Part shown: positions 46,601 to 57,329 of the stretch, piece by piece | Layout: the number at the start of each line of letters is the position of its first letter | How positions within the stretch are numbered: the stretch's first letter is position 1 | DNA from: Timema cristinae | Taxonomy: Eukaryota > Arthropoda > Insecta > Phasmatodea > Timematidae | Direction: 5' to 3' | Length of the DNA stretch: 64,000 nt | NCBI GenBank assembly: GCA_039000515.1 | Contig: JBCFYV010001001.1 | Location: forward strand, 10,561,873 to 10,625,872 | The notes under the pieces: model-generated | The model's input: only the letters and a program-made list of their open reading frames with translations | The model's database searches: none | What the model was told of the DNA's origin: nothing | Program-made: the position numbers and the translations under genes

Positions 46601-46739
46601 TTAAAAAGTGTGCGTTAAATGATTAAAACAAATTTAAAAAAATATTTTAAAGACCGAGAGTTGCTATGCAGGAAATGATGGATTTTGTTAAAATAAAGAA
46701 AACTCCTTAGGTAAAAGAGAATTTTTTAATATTTAGATC

Positions 46740-46930
46740 TAAGGCGTCAGGATCACCGACTGGATTGACAGTGACAAAGAGGTCTGGGTTTGAATCGCAA
46801 CCAGCTGTATTGGTGGAGGTTTTCTTGATTAGCTCTATTGTTTTTACCATCCACTATCCTTACTAATGCGAATGAAGTTAATGTAAATTAGATATACCAT
46901 CTTCATCACGCACCTCCTAGCTTAAGCCGT
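46740..46930 (+). repeat. Diverged SINE-1-like fragment
   Basis: 'taaggcgtcaggatcaccga', B-box-like 'gggtttgaatcgcaa' and 'gtattggtggaggttttctt'. Confidence 0.4.
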
Positions 46931-47249
46931 AATACAGTCTATAAGATTAAACTAATTAAAGCATCGTCCATTGGGATGGGACTAAAATAATCCCGCAGTA
47001 TTCCCTGCTTATCGTAAGAGATATATAAAGCGATATAATAGTTGAGCATTAATTTATAAACACCAGAAACCTAGTGGATGTATAGAGTTTATTGGGTGAA
47101 GCTGTCCTTTGGTAGGAGAATAAATAGGCAAGGAGGAAGAAACAAATACCATTAAAATTTGTGTTGTAGGCTCTTCCTCCCCCTATTTTCGCTCATTTCA
47201 CAAATATTCAATCTATGATCCTATTCAAGTCACCTTTCAATTCCCTGTT

Positions 47250-47512
47250 TTATTTTTTTTTATTTATTTGAGGTATTTAACGTGCATTTTCAGAACCAAC
47301 TGATTATATCATTAAACAAGCTATACCATAACTTAAATTTAAAACAGACACTACAACCGGCGTTTGGTCGTTAATTCCTCACCTTAAAAGGTAAAACCTA
47401 CATTTATACATTTACAAACATACGACATAATGACACCGAGAATCAAACCCAAGAACTTTAGATCATTAGGCAAAAATGTTACTGTATGAGCTAAGGTGTC
47501 TGACTTTTAGGT
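47250..47512 (-). repeat. SINE-3 copy
   Basis: The left end 'tatttgaggtatttaacgtg' and 'aactgattatatcat' match the SINE-3 3' end. On the minus strand at the right is the head GACACCTTAGCTCATACAGT with B box GGGTTTGATTCTCGG. Confidence 0.65.
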
Positions 47513-48003
47513 CTTAATGACCAACCAAAATATATGTTTAATTTTTTGGACTTTTCATAATAGAAAATTTCTGCTTTTAAACTATGTTTACATAATTATG
47601 TATAGGATATGAAAAAAAAAATAGTATTATATTTATTCCAGTAAAAACCAAACTCGTGAACTACTATTTAAAACAAATTGACCCTAACCAACGCGCAACA
47701 TCTGATTGGTACTATCTTCTCTAAGGTGGGGATACACTGGAGTCGCGTTACCTGAGGTTACATGAGCTCACGTGATCAATCAAAGTGTGAGTAGACTTAT
47801 TTCTGTTCATTAGAGGGGTGATCATCATACACACTGGCGTCACTACATACACATCACGTGAGGTCATGTCTCGTCACGCCCTCGTGCGCTATCACAATAT
47901 CTGCGGTAGCACATATTACGGGAGCCGTGAGTATGTTGAAGTGTCGTAAGTGGACAAGTCGTTTAGTTTTCTTAGTTGTTAGAGTGCGCTAATTATAAAG
48001 GAA

Positions 48004-48195
48004 ATGCTTATTGAAAAAGTGCGTAGACGAGCTTTTCTTTATGATGCCAAGTCAGGAGACTACAGAGACCAGGAAATGAGAAACAACGCTTGGGAAGGGA
48101 TTGGGAAGGAGTTGAAAATAAAACGTAAAGTTTTATTTCATATTTTATTTATTAATTCATGTACAAACTCAAATTTTTTTTTTTTGGGATGCTAA
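48004..48195 (+). pseudogene. MADF-domain protein, first exon, of the Harbinger element
   Basis: The ATG at 48004 starts MLIEKVRRRAFLYDAKSGDY then RDQEMRNNAWEGIGKELKI, helices 1-2 of a MADF DNA-binding domain. A likely donor AAAC|GTAAAG follows at about 48122, so residues after KELKIK are intron. A candidate second exon begins after 'cctttttcag' at 50024 but is interrupted by stops. The domain recognises transposon ends in known two-protein Harbinger systems; function here is inferred and the copy is probably dead. Confidence 0.65.
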
Positions 48196-49099
48196 AAGTT
48201 TACACGAAAAAAATTAGGAAGCAAAAAAAAATATTGTAGGCCTATAAATATCGTAATTTTTTGTATACAGGTTTTTTTAAAAAGTTTCCACCCGTTTAAC
48301 TCGAAAAGTATGCAAGATAAAAAAAAAAGTATTTTTGAATAAAAATTGTGTGGTTTCGAGGGGAAAAGAGAACAGCATTATTTGATTTAGTGGACGTTTA
48401 CAATGTTATTTCTTCTTTATGATATTTTTGTAAGTTGTGGTAATCCTTTTGCGAAGTTCTTCGACCGTAGTAAGTTTTGTTTTATAAACAATATACTTTA
48501 GTTAGACCCGTGGGAAAGATCTAATAACGGAGACCACTGTTGTAATTCTTTGTGATTATGCTTTGGGCTAGTAAAACTATAATACCTTAAATTATTACCG
48601 TTTGATATTAAATCACTCATTGTAATAATATATTGATAATTTTTCAAATAATTTTGAAATTCAAGATCGAATAAAAGTATTCTTTCAAACAAAAACTTTT
48701 TTTTCTTATAAGCTAATGCTGATACAAATATTATAAGTTTCAATTAAAAAAGATATTTTCCTTAAAATTACTTTGAAAACGTCCACCAAATAAAAAAATG
48801 AATAATGCTGTTCTCATTCCCCCTCGACAACAAACATATTTTATCAAGTTTTTTTCGTATTTTGCACACGTTTAAAAAAAACAGACTGTAATTTAAAAAA
48901 CAAACAAAAAAACTGTGCATTTAGAATACTTTTTTCACTGTCCATCAACCAAAGTAAAAACTAGAGAGGATAAGTTTTGATATTTTATTCTAGTATGATT
49001 ATCATGGTGATTGAAGTCCTCGTCGGATCGTGGGTTATTGCCAAGGTACTGAGCCAACAGGTGAATTGAAATAATCTTTGAAGTAATCTCTAACATCTG

Positions 49100-51640
49100 T
49101 TGCCTCTCGGGTGCATTCCTCCTCATTTGCAGTAAATTTCGCATAGCAGGAGTCCTCGGATATAGTTTCTCAATTTCATCATGGGGGATTGTGTTATTTG
49201 GCAGACCATGTTATGGAGGCAACAAGATGCCAGTACCAGTTTATCGACAGTTTCTGGTTGTACTTCCAAAGGCCGACGAAAGACTCTCCACTGGAAAGCT
49301 ATAATATCAAAAGCATTTTCAACGACCCGTCGAGCCCGTGACAAACGTTAGCTGTAGACCTTTTTGCCTTCGTCCCCTCCTAGGTGGTGTCTGCTTTAGG
49401 GTCCAAGTAAATATGTTTTGAGGGAAAAAGCCTCATCTCCTACTATTACGAATGGCAATGAAACAGAATGTTCAACCAAAGGTGTATTATGTGGTGGAAT
49501 TTCAGGGTTTTGTCTTAAAGTTTTTTCTCCAATCACATATGTTGAACAAACATTATCATCACTGTTCTTACCATATGCAACTACATCGACAGCAATGAAT
49601 CTATACTCAGCATCAACTAGTGCGAGGAGAATTTGCGAATGAAAGCCATTGTAGTCAAAGTATTTTGACCCTCCACCAATTGGGCACTGAATAGCGAATT
49701 ACTTCCCATCAATTGCTGCCAAACAATTTGGGAACTACCAAAGATCCCGCAATTTTTCTGCTGAGGCTTTCCAAACATCTTCATTTGGCTTTGGCATAAA
49801 ACGAGGACCCAATATTTTCCATATATCTTCACACACACGTCTAACTATCTTTCCTACTGTGCATAATCCTAGGTTTCTAAACGAGTTTCCAGTGGCCAGG
49901 AAACTGAAAATAAAATGATTGCTATAAATACTTTTCTGTAAATAAATATATCTATTATAATTTTATTCTATATATTTCTATTTTATTTTATGTTTTTATT
50001 CAAATAAATCTACCCTTTTTCAGCTGGAACTGCGAAAGATACGTAGAAAAACTTACGGAGATGTTTCATAAACGCACTGACCGATGACGGAGTAAGAAGA
50101 GTGGAGATGGAGCAACAAAAATGCTACATGGAAGTTCGAACAAGAAATGTAATTTCTTTTGCCCCTTTTGGCACAAGAAAGACTCAGTGGATGAACTCCA
50201 TGAAGAGGTGGTTTATAGCCTATAAAAAAAAGCACTAATCACATATCAGGAGATGATATGAACATATTTTATTATGAAGTTCCATTCAGTTAAGACAATC
50301 CTCAAACTCAACAGGGGGATCATATTGTATTTTCAAACGTTCAAAATGAAACAGATGTAAATTGTCAAAACATTGGTTTTAAGAAAGAAAAAGTGAGATG
50401 GAGGAGTCAACGGTATTTATCAAATGGTAAAAACTATGAGGGAAAACTCAACTATGAGAAGAATCAGATATGAAAAAAAAAAAATCAAGCCTTGACTTAG
50501 TTTATTTATTCAGTGTTTACAGGCCCGGTATCTTATAATCTTTAAATCCGGGCCGTTTTTTCCACAACTTTACTTAATTTACACAATTTTAATATGAATT
50601 TCTTTTTAACATTACAACACATATTTTGGCTCTTAACTTAAATGAAATTCAACTACCCTTAGCTCAATTGATCCACCCCGGAATATTACGCCCCGGTACC
50701 CTCCCCGCTAGGCCTTCACAATGCTCGGATTTCACTCCCGAGTCCGCCAAGCGCTCAGCAGAGGTGGCATCCCATAATAACCACCTGGGGAGGCGCCCTA
50801 TCAGAGTTGCCTTGACTTAGTTGACAGAGATAAGTTTTTTCTGAGTTTAGCAAAAACTGTAAAGACACTTCTTCCTCTAAAACTGGATAAAGTTAAATTA
50901 CAGGTAAGCCAGGCTGTCCTTCATACGCAAATTGCTGTGGGTGAGAAAGCACATTATCGACAATCTGCTTCCCCCACATCCCACAACTCCACATACAGTG
51001 AAGCATTGTTCTCTCCACGCCCAATTTCTACTGCGTCTGCAGCTTCGTGCTTCTCAGGAACTGGAGGATATACTATGCCTCTTGGGAATGATCCATTCAT
51101 CTGTGAGTATTTGAGACCTCAATTAAGACTACCACAATATCGTTCAGGACTTCATCATTATGATCATATTAAGTAATTTTTCAATTTGAATCTAAATATT
51201 TCATAGAGAAAAATATGATACAAGAATAAACTCTGATTTTTGCTCATTACAATATCTACATACTTGATCCTTTCTGTAAAACTTGGATAAAAAATATAAC
51301 AAATCAGTATTTTGTCATTTCACTCACCTTAAACTCACTGCAAGTTTTTTCTCAGTACTGATGGCTTCTAGCATATGAGTGTTTTTGGTAACTATATCCT
51401 CTTTTTAAGATCATATAAGAACTGAAATTATTCCTTTGTCATCCTAAAATACATTTCATATTGACTTGGGTGTTCTTTAATTGACTTAACTAAATTATAA
51501 AAACTCGCCCTTCTCCTTCCTTTTCAAATTTATTTGATGCATCCAAACCCTTTTCCTACGAGCCACTGTATTAGCCACTAATACTGCACAAGCATTTTCT
51601 AACTCTTCTTTCAAACTCAGATGAACTGCTTGATCCACTT
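49100..51640 (-). pseudogene. HARBI1-like nuclease pseudogene of the Harbinger element
   Basis: Two minus-strand exons. The 5' exon (about 51640-51328) reads, with shifts, ENACAVLVANTVARRKRVWM, a glutamate/lysine stretch, and STEKKLAVSL before donor AAG|GTGAGT. The 3' exon (from 49903 after acceptor 'attttcag') reads FLATGNSFRNLGLCTVGKIV, GPRFMPKPNEDVWKASAEKL, CLAAIDGK (first catalytic D), GSKYFDYNGFHSQILLALVD, AEYRFIAVDVVAYGKNSDD (second D), FVIVGDEAFSLKTYLL, then RLSRARRVVENAFDIIAF (E) and TVDKLVLASCCLHNMV. These are the DDE_Tnp_4 landmarks. Several in-frame stops (for example after EKLRDLW) and shifts make it non-coding. The intron between the exons spans part of the plus-strand MADF gene. 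Confidence 0.85.
50503..50808 (-). mobile_element. 306-bp retroelement 3'-end insertion nested in Harbinger
   Basis: Flanked by a perfect 14-bp repeat GCCTTGACTTAGTT (50489-50502 and 50809-50822). On the minus strand it ends in TGAATAAATAAA next to the target repeat, a tail typical of LINE-driven insertions. It contains a GC-rich segment (50670-50800) with 'cactcccgagtccgccaagc'. Family not identified; it could be a 5'-truncated LINE or a SINE. Confidence 0.7.
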
Positions 51641-51832
51641 CTCTCCATGGGTATTCCAAGACTGAAGAACTTTACACTTTAGATAAGAAATGTATTACTA
51701 AAAACGAAACAGGAGCGCATGTTGAGTGATATTACGTGACTTTAGTATGTGTATGTACAGCACGCCACGTTATATATTCACTGTGTGAGGTCACATGAGC
51801 TCACGTGACGTGACGGCAGTGTGTCCCCACCT

Positions 51833-52481
51833 AGATTGAGTATCTGTCATGAGCATGGTGGCATTATATGGCCAACTTTTTAAAGGAAGAGAAAAGATTA
51901 TTGTCATTAAATTTCAGGACACCCTTGACAGATATTAACAAACTGTTGATATTCCCACGTGAATAAAATTCAACTCTATGTTTCTACAGGAGCAATTATT
52001 TGATTTATTTTGGCAAAAAAAAAAAAAAAAAAAGAGAGGGAAAGGGAAAGGTTTGGCTCCAAACACTTAACAAACACTGGAATTTCCTCGCAATCTCTAC
52101 ACGCCAACCTTTAAAGATGAACCTCAAGACCAAGGTTTATCATACGTTTCTGAATGCGTGTATGTTAAAGGTGTCTCTGACGTGGCTGAACTAAATCTGA
52201 AAGATTCATCCGCGCACATCTCCCGAGTCTTCCCGAGATATAACCAGAGTCTGCCCCAGGTGATATTTTATTTACTGTGTTTCTCTTTGGGCCAAAATGT
52301 TAACCTCCCAAACAAACGCTGGTATGATACCGCCAAAGTCTGCTGGTAGCTCGTCTCTCGCCCCTTCATAGTAGGACCATAACAAGGAAAAGATGCATGA
52401 ACAAGAAAAGTCGTTATTGAAGGACACCCAGGAAATTGGAATAAGCGACAAATGGTAACGGCAACATTTAGTACCACTCAG
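51833..52481. other. Intergenic DNA, nothing recognised
   Basis: Contains a poly-A run at about 52014-52033; no gene seen. Confidence 0.4.
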
Positions 52482-52868
52482 GGTCTACTAATAACTTTAA
52501 AATATTTACGATGTAACAAATGGTACCACTTGATGGGAAGGTGTACCAGGCTTCAGATTTAAATTCATTTAGGCGAATTTAATTTAATTAGTGTGTAAGA
52601 TGCCTCTGATATGCAAGGTCACGTCGAATAGGAGAATGGCACTGGTAGTGGAGTGTTTCAAGTATTTGAAATCTAACTTAACCTTGCCTAATATGGCCTA
52701 ACCTTACTCACTATTTAACTTACACTAACTGAAATGTTGACGTTCTCCCAGCTATCTACTATCCAGTAATGAACCTTGCTTGCACATATTAGGTTTTTTT
52801 TTAAGGCTAAATAGATAGAAGTGGTACCATTTGTTGCATCGTAATTATTTTGAAGTCATTAGTAAACC
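52482..52868. mobile_element. MITE with 50-bp terminal inverted repeats, 387 bp
   Basis: The left end GGTCTACTAATAACTTTAAA… and the right end, reverse-complemented, GGTTTACTAATGACTTCAAA… match over about 50 bp, both ending ACAAATGGTACCACTT. Interior without coding capacity. I could not settle a target duplication, so the superfamily is open. Confidence 0.7.
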
Positions 52869-53559
52869 ATTTTCAGGTAGGGTGTTAATAAGTTTCGCGA
52901 AAAATCGAGTGGCATGAAATGTCGCTGGTACCCTTTGTCGGGGCAACAGGAAATTGCGAGGCCGAAGCCTCTCTCTCCTATGACATGTACAGTACATGGT
53001 GAAATTGTTTTCACTGGTCTCAATTTCTATGTTTCAAATGAAGTACTGCCAAGTTCTAGCAGCATTACTTACAAGTTACGCGTTCGCTATCGGTGGTGTT
53101 AAGTAACCTAAGTAAGGAACCTAACAAATATCCTTCGAGTTAGTAGATTATTGAGTGTAACATTAAAAAAAAAAACTCCGTGGCGTCATTTTGCAATTAT
53201 GTTATACCAACTGAGAGGCCACTTCATGTTGATGAAGATAATGCCAACTCCATTATAATCTGAATTCTAAAACGTGCTAAGTACAAAAAATCTAAAGTGA
53301 GCTAAGCACACTTTCGGGCTAGAAATGTGAAAATACATAATACTCTATCATAAGAACAGTCTAACTCTTGCTCTATATAATGTAAAATGTACCAATGGAA
53401 ATAATCTAAGTTATAAAACTTGCCATATCCAGTGAGTTAACATGCTTTGTAATTCTGGAGATGACTGGAATTAACATGGATAAAAGATTTTAAATATACA
53501 CTAAATAGGTACTTCAAGGTATCGTGTAGCAAGGAAAAGGAAAACTTCAGTATTTCAAA

Positions 53560-53872
53560 GTACAAAATAATGAAGTATAGTAAAATACATAAGAATGAAG
53601 CCAAAGTGTCTTCAACTATGTCTGGAATTATCTGGACCTCCTTTATGATCGAGAAACCAAACAATGATAGATTACATTTTCCAGAAAAGGGCAAGTACTA
53701 TGATTCTCCACCTATTAAGTCAGAAACATTTCTTTACATTAAAAAAAAAAACCATGAAGTTTGTCCCAAAAGAGAACAAAAAGTTTTACGAATCTTTTAA
53801 GGTCAAATCCAGACGGGGCGTGGATGATGATTATGAGGATGATGAAACACAGTATGGCAGTGACTTTGATTA
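53560..53872 (+). pseudogene. Unidentified coding-like fragment with acidic C-terminus
   Basis: One frame reads SGIIWTSFMIEKPNNDR then FPEKGKYYDSPPIKSETF up to a poly-A run (about 53740-53752). The next frame continues MKFVPKENKKFYESFKVKSR then RGVDDDYEDDETQYGSDFD and a stop. A shift inside the homopolymer would join them into one protein end. Composition (K-rich followed by D/E-rich tail) looks protein-like, and AATAAA-like signals follow near 53960. I do not recognise the family; it may be a retrocopy fragment or a last exon. Confidence 0.35.
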
Positions 53873-54951
53873 GAAAATAATTATGTATCAGCATGAATGT
53901 GATCTGAACAAATTTTGAATAATATTATGAAGTTTCAAAAACGTTATTTGTGCTAACAATAAACACGCGTAAAGATAGACTGAAACAAGTCTAATGGAAC
54001 GTGTGTAATACATTGGAAATAAAATATACCTCACCTAGAATATTGATGTCAACTAATTATTCTCTTCTTTCTCCAAGGTTTTATGATAATATACATAAAA
54101 TTAACTTAAAGAATGCAAACGTCTTCATTCTTAAATTTTTAAACGTCTGCTACAAAAAAAATGCTAACTCCATTATTTATACAGAAAAAAATAATTAAAT
54201 ACAATTATTGAAACAACATTATTTTGTATCTAAAATAATTTATTCTGGTTAGTACCCTCCTTACCCTCCTTTAAAAAAATACAGGTCAAGATTTAAATGG
54301 AAACCCCTAGGATATTACGTTTTTCCTCTTTGCTGAAGTTTTGTTATTTTGGTGTTAGCATGATTTGGAATTCAGGTCCTTATTTATGAAGAGAGGGTTT
54401 CATGCAGCACAACGCACTACCTGGTCGTTAATCTCAGTTTTATGTACTGTAGCCGCTACTTTTTAAATTTAAATAGCACTTCAATTGTTCTCACGAGTCT
54501 ATATATATAGAGGCCACATTGTCTAACGCGCTACTCTCGCAGTAGACTAGATGAAGATTTAATTATATTCCCTTGTACATCATTTATATATACCCTGATT
54601 TTGGTTGGAAGAACAGTAGAGAAAATACAAATAAATTTCTTTGCGGTCAACAATGATGACAGTTTACTATATTATTTATTTAATTTTATATGTAATGATA
54701 ATATCTATCAAAAGTGACAGATACATATAATATGACTTGATGTATGACTATATTAAAATTGTTTTAGTAACTTTAGTAACTAAATTCTACTGTTCTTCCT
54801 ACCAAAATCATACTATAGTAATCAATGAAGAAGCTGTGCAGCCTAGGAGGAGAATATCAACAGCTTGATAGCGAATATCTTTTGATGTCACGACCAGTGA
54901 ACGAACCTTGGCGAAGGCGAACGAATACGTTCGGTGGTGTTCGTTTATATG
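53873..54951. other. Intergenic DNA, nothing firm
   Basis: A SINE-head-like piece 'gtctaacgcgctactctcgc' is at 54520-54541; otherwise AT-rich. Confidence 0.4.
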
Positions 54952-55013
54952 TACACATTAAACGAACAAATTCGTTCGTTACCGTTCGTTCACCCTCATT
55001 CGTCTAATGTGTA
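54952..55013. repeat. 62-bp inverted repeat rich in TTCGTT
   Basis: The ends TACACATTAAACGAA and TTCGTCTAATGTGTA pair as an imperfect hairpin, and the interior has the self-complementary AACGAACAAATTCGTTCGTT. Further 'cgaac' motifs lie just to the left (54898-54945). Confidence 0.6.
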
Positions 55014-55204
55014 AGTGGATTAGGGATTTAACACCGATTGAGCCAAACAGTACCGCTCACATTTCAAAATATAAAACAGACCAACATGAAACACAGGCTC
55101 GCCATGAGGGTGGTATTGCCTATTGGTGCCATGGTACCGGAACCGGAACTGAAACTTCAAGTGTTTTGCGCCTGAGATACAGATGCGTAGGTTTAAAAAT
55201 AGTA

Positions 55205-55465
55205 CCCGCCTCGGTGGCGTAGTTGGCTAACGCTTTGTCGTGTTGAGTCCGACTGCTGAGGACGGGGAGATCGAGGTTCGAATCTCGGTCGGGTGAACTG
55301 GGGGTGGTTTTTCCTAAATGGTTTTCCACTCCCCTCCACGCAAATGCGGGTTCACTTCCTCTAATTCAACCTTCCAATTCCTAATCCACTAGAGTAATTA
55401 GTACTTAAAGCGTATAACCGAACGGTAGTAAGACGCGGTGCTAAGTATATTATTATTATTATATT
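55205..55465 (+). repeat. SINE-1, most complete copy
   Basis: Full order: head GCCTCGGTGGCGTAGTTGGC (A box), GACTGCTGAGGACGGGGAGA, B box GAGGTTCGAATCTCGG, body with 'gggtgaactgggggtggttt' and 'ccacgcaaatgcgggttcac', tail 'agtacttaaagcgtataacc…gtagtaagacgcggtgctaa' and a (TTA)n run to about 55465. Confidence 0.88.
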
Positions 55466-57089
55466 ATTATTTAAAAATAGTTGTAGTAGATTAAATACAT
55501 TTTTTTAATGATAAGCAATAAAATGTCTATCCAAACTAAGGAATAGTGCATGCTCAGCCCACCATTTGGGGTCTTCAACGGAGGAAGCTACTGTCATTTG
55601 TCACAATTATATCAACGGTTCGGTCCAGTCTTTCTTTCGTTTCGAAGTGTTCTGAAGTTTAACGGAATAAATTATTTTTACACTTATATCAAATTTGCTG
55701 CTTAATCAAGTTAAATTTAAGTATTTTATCATGGGCTTAACATTTCAAATACAGATTTATTTGCGTGGGTTGTTTTTGAGGGAGGGCGGGGTCTTTCCCC
55801 CTTGGGAAATAATCTGTGTCCTTCTTCACCCGGTAGGAATAAACTCTCCCCCTCTCCTGGAATGAACTTGCCTCTCTCTAGATTTATTTCACTCCCCCCC
55901 TATAATATAAAATATTTATCTGAAAACTGTTATTTTATCAAACTCTAAATAGCGTCCAAGTCTGTGCTATTATTTAATATGCTCACCTTTTATTAGAATT
56001 TATTTTAAAAAACAACAATTAAATATCGTATACTTTTCCAAGAGTCTCTACTCAAATAGCTTTCAATAATTTTGGTGAATTGGGTTTTATTAATATCCCT
56101 TTCTGTGTCAGTAATGACTAATAATTGTGATTTTGCTTTTATTATTAAAAAAGATGTTTTATTAAGTATATTTAATAATTTACCTGTTTTGAGAGCAATA
56201 GTCTGTCCTAAGATTTAACCTATTTGAAGGTTATAGATGCTTTTATTAATTTTGAAGTAACTTGATAATGATAAATTGGATCTGTTCAACGTGGAATGAT
56301 ACAAGGGTGTGTACTTATCACTAGATATAGTTCGGTTAGTTAAATCTTGCCGGTTATAGTGAGCAGGACACGTAGCGCGAATGAAAGCTACTGAAATTAC
56401 TTTCAAGGTGTTGTCTAGTAAACTCAGAAGGGGGTGTAACATCAGTAACTCAAGGTTTAATATTATGATAAACAGGTATCATATTATGTTAATAATTTTC
56501 ATAAACTTAAAAACAAAAAAATGTATTTGGCTAAACCATTTTGTTCTTTGAAAATTATTCCGGATATTTATGTAGTTTATTCTCTTAAACTTACCCGTAA
56601 TTTATCTTGTAAATGATGGTATTTATATCAAGTATAGTAAGTTAGTATCACTACCGATATTAGAATATTTCTCTACTAATTGCAGGAGGAAGATATTTGC
56701 TGGAATAGCTTGAACATTCCCCATTTCAGCCAAGTATTCTTGTGACATCTTTGAAATCTACACTCTAGTTCAGGCTATCACTGCTTTGACCTACTGTTTC
56801 CATCCAACTTTTAATCTCGCAATCCTTCTATAACTTCACAGACACGAAATAAAAACTTTTAACACCCAAAGGAAACGCATAAAGAATAGTAACTTTTCCA
56901 ATTCGATTGTCTTTTAAAGGATTTTCCTTTCTTTCTATGTATCAATGTGTTGGTGCAATTTTTTTTGCCCCCCAATGTGTTGAAAGTATGGATTTTTGTA
57001 AGCCAATAAAACATAAATGGTAAGCCTTAGCGATATATTATAGACTCACCTTTATATAAGTTCAAATAATTAAAATTTCACACCCATTT
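55466..57089. other. Intergenic DNA, nothing recognised
   Basis: AT-rich, no exon-like frame or array. Confidence 0.4.
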
Positions 57090-57295
57090 CTGTTAAAGAA
57101 TGTTCTAAGGCGTCACTTTCACAATATTCTGGTCTTCTTATGATGGGAGGTATCGGGTTATAATCCCTGTCGGGTATACTGAGGGTAGTTTTTCACTCTC
57201 CCTCCAAACAAATTAAGGTGCAATACCTCTAAACTCAACCTTCTTTGTCCCTAACACATTAGAGTAGTTATTTTATACCATATGGCCGGGAATAA
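57090..57295 (+). repeat. SINE-1 copy
   Basis: The head 'tctaaggcgtcactttcaca', B-box-like 'cgggttataatccctg', 'cgggtatactgagggtagtt' and the tail remnant 'ccatatggccgggaataaag'. Confidence 0.6.
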
Positions 57296-57329
57296 AGTAC
57301 CTATACCGAAAGTTCGGAACACTGCATAG

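Larger units (their letters stand above)
47724..51832. mobile_element. PIF/Harbinger DNA transposon, 4.1 kb, degenerate
   Basis: The terminal inverted repeats begin AGGTGGGGATACACTGG (left) and AGGTGGGGACACACTGC (right, reverse complement), and both contain the subterminal 'CATGAGCTCACGTGA' palindromic block. The flanking 3-mers (CTA left, AGA or CTA right depending on where the end is set) do not settle the target duplication. It carries the two proteins expected of this superfamily, a HARBI1-like nuclease (minus strand, broken) and a MADF/Myb-like protein (plus strand). A second repeat (50503-50808) is nested inside. Confidence 0.85.

Noticed and set aside
49418..49642. Plus-strand open frame in the Harbinger element
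   Set aside because: Antisense to the HARBI1-like nuclease exon, which has the recognisable motifs.
50626..51176. Proline/serine-rich frames in the right part of the Harbinger element
   Set aside because: The first lies in the nested retroelement; the others have no domain and could at most be the tail of the MADF protein, which I could not connect.
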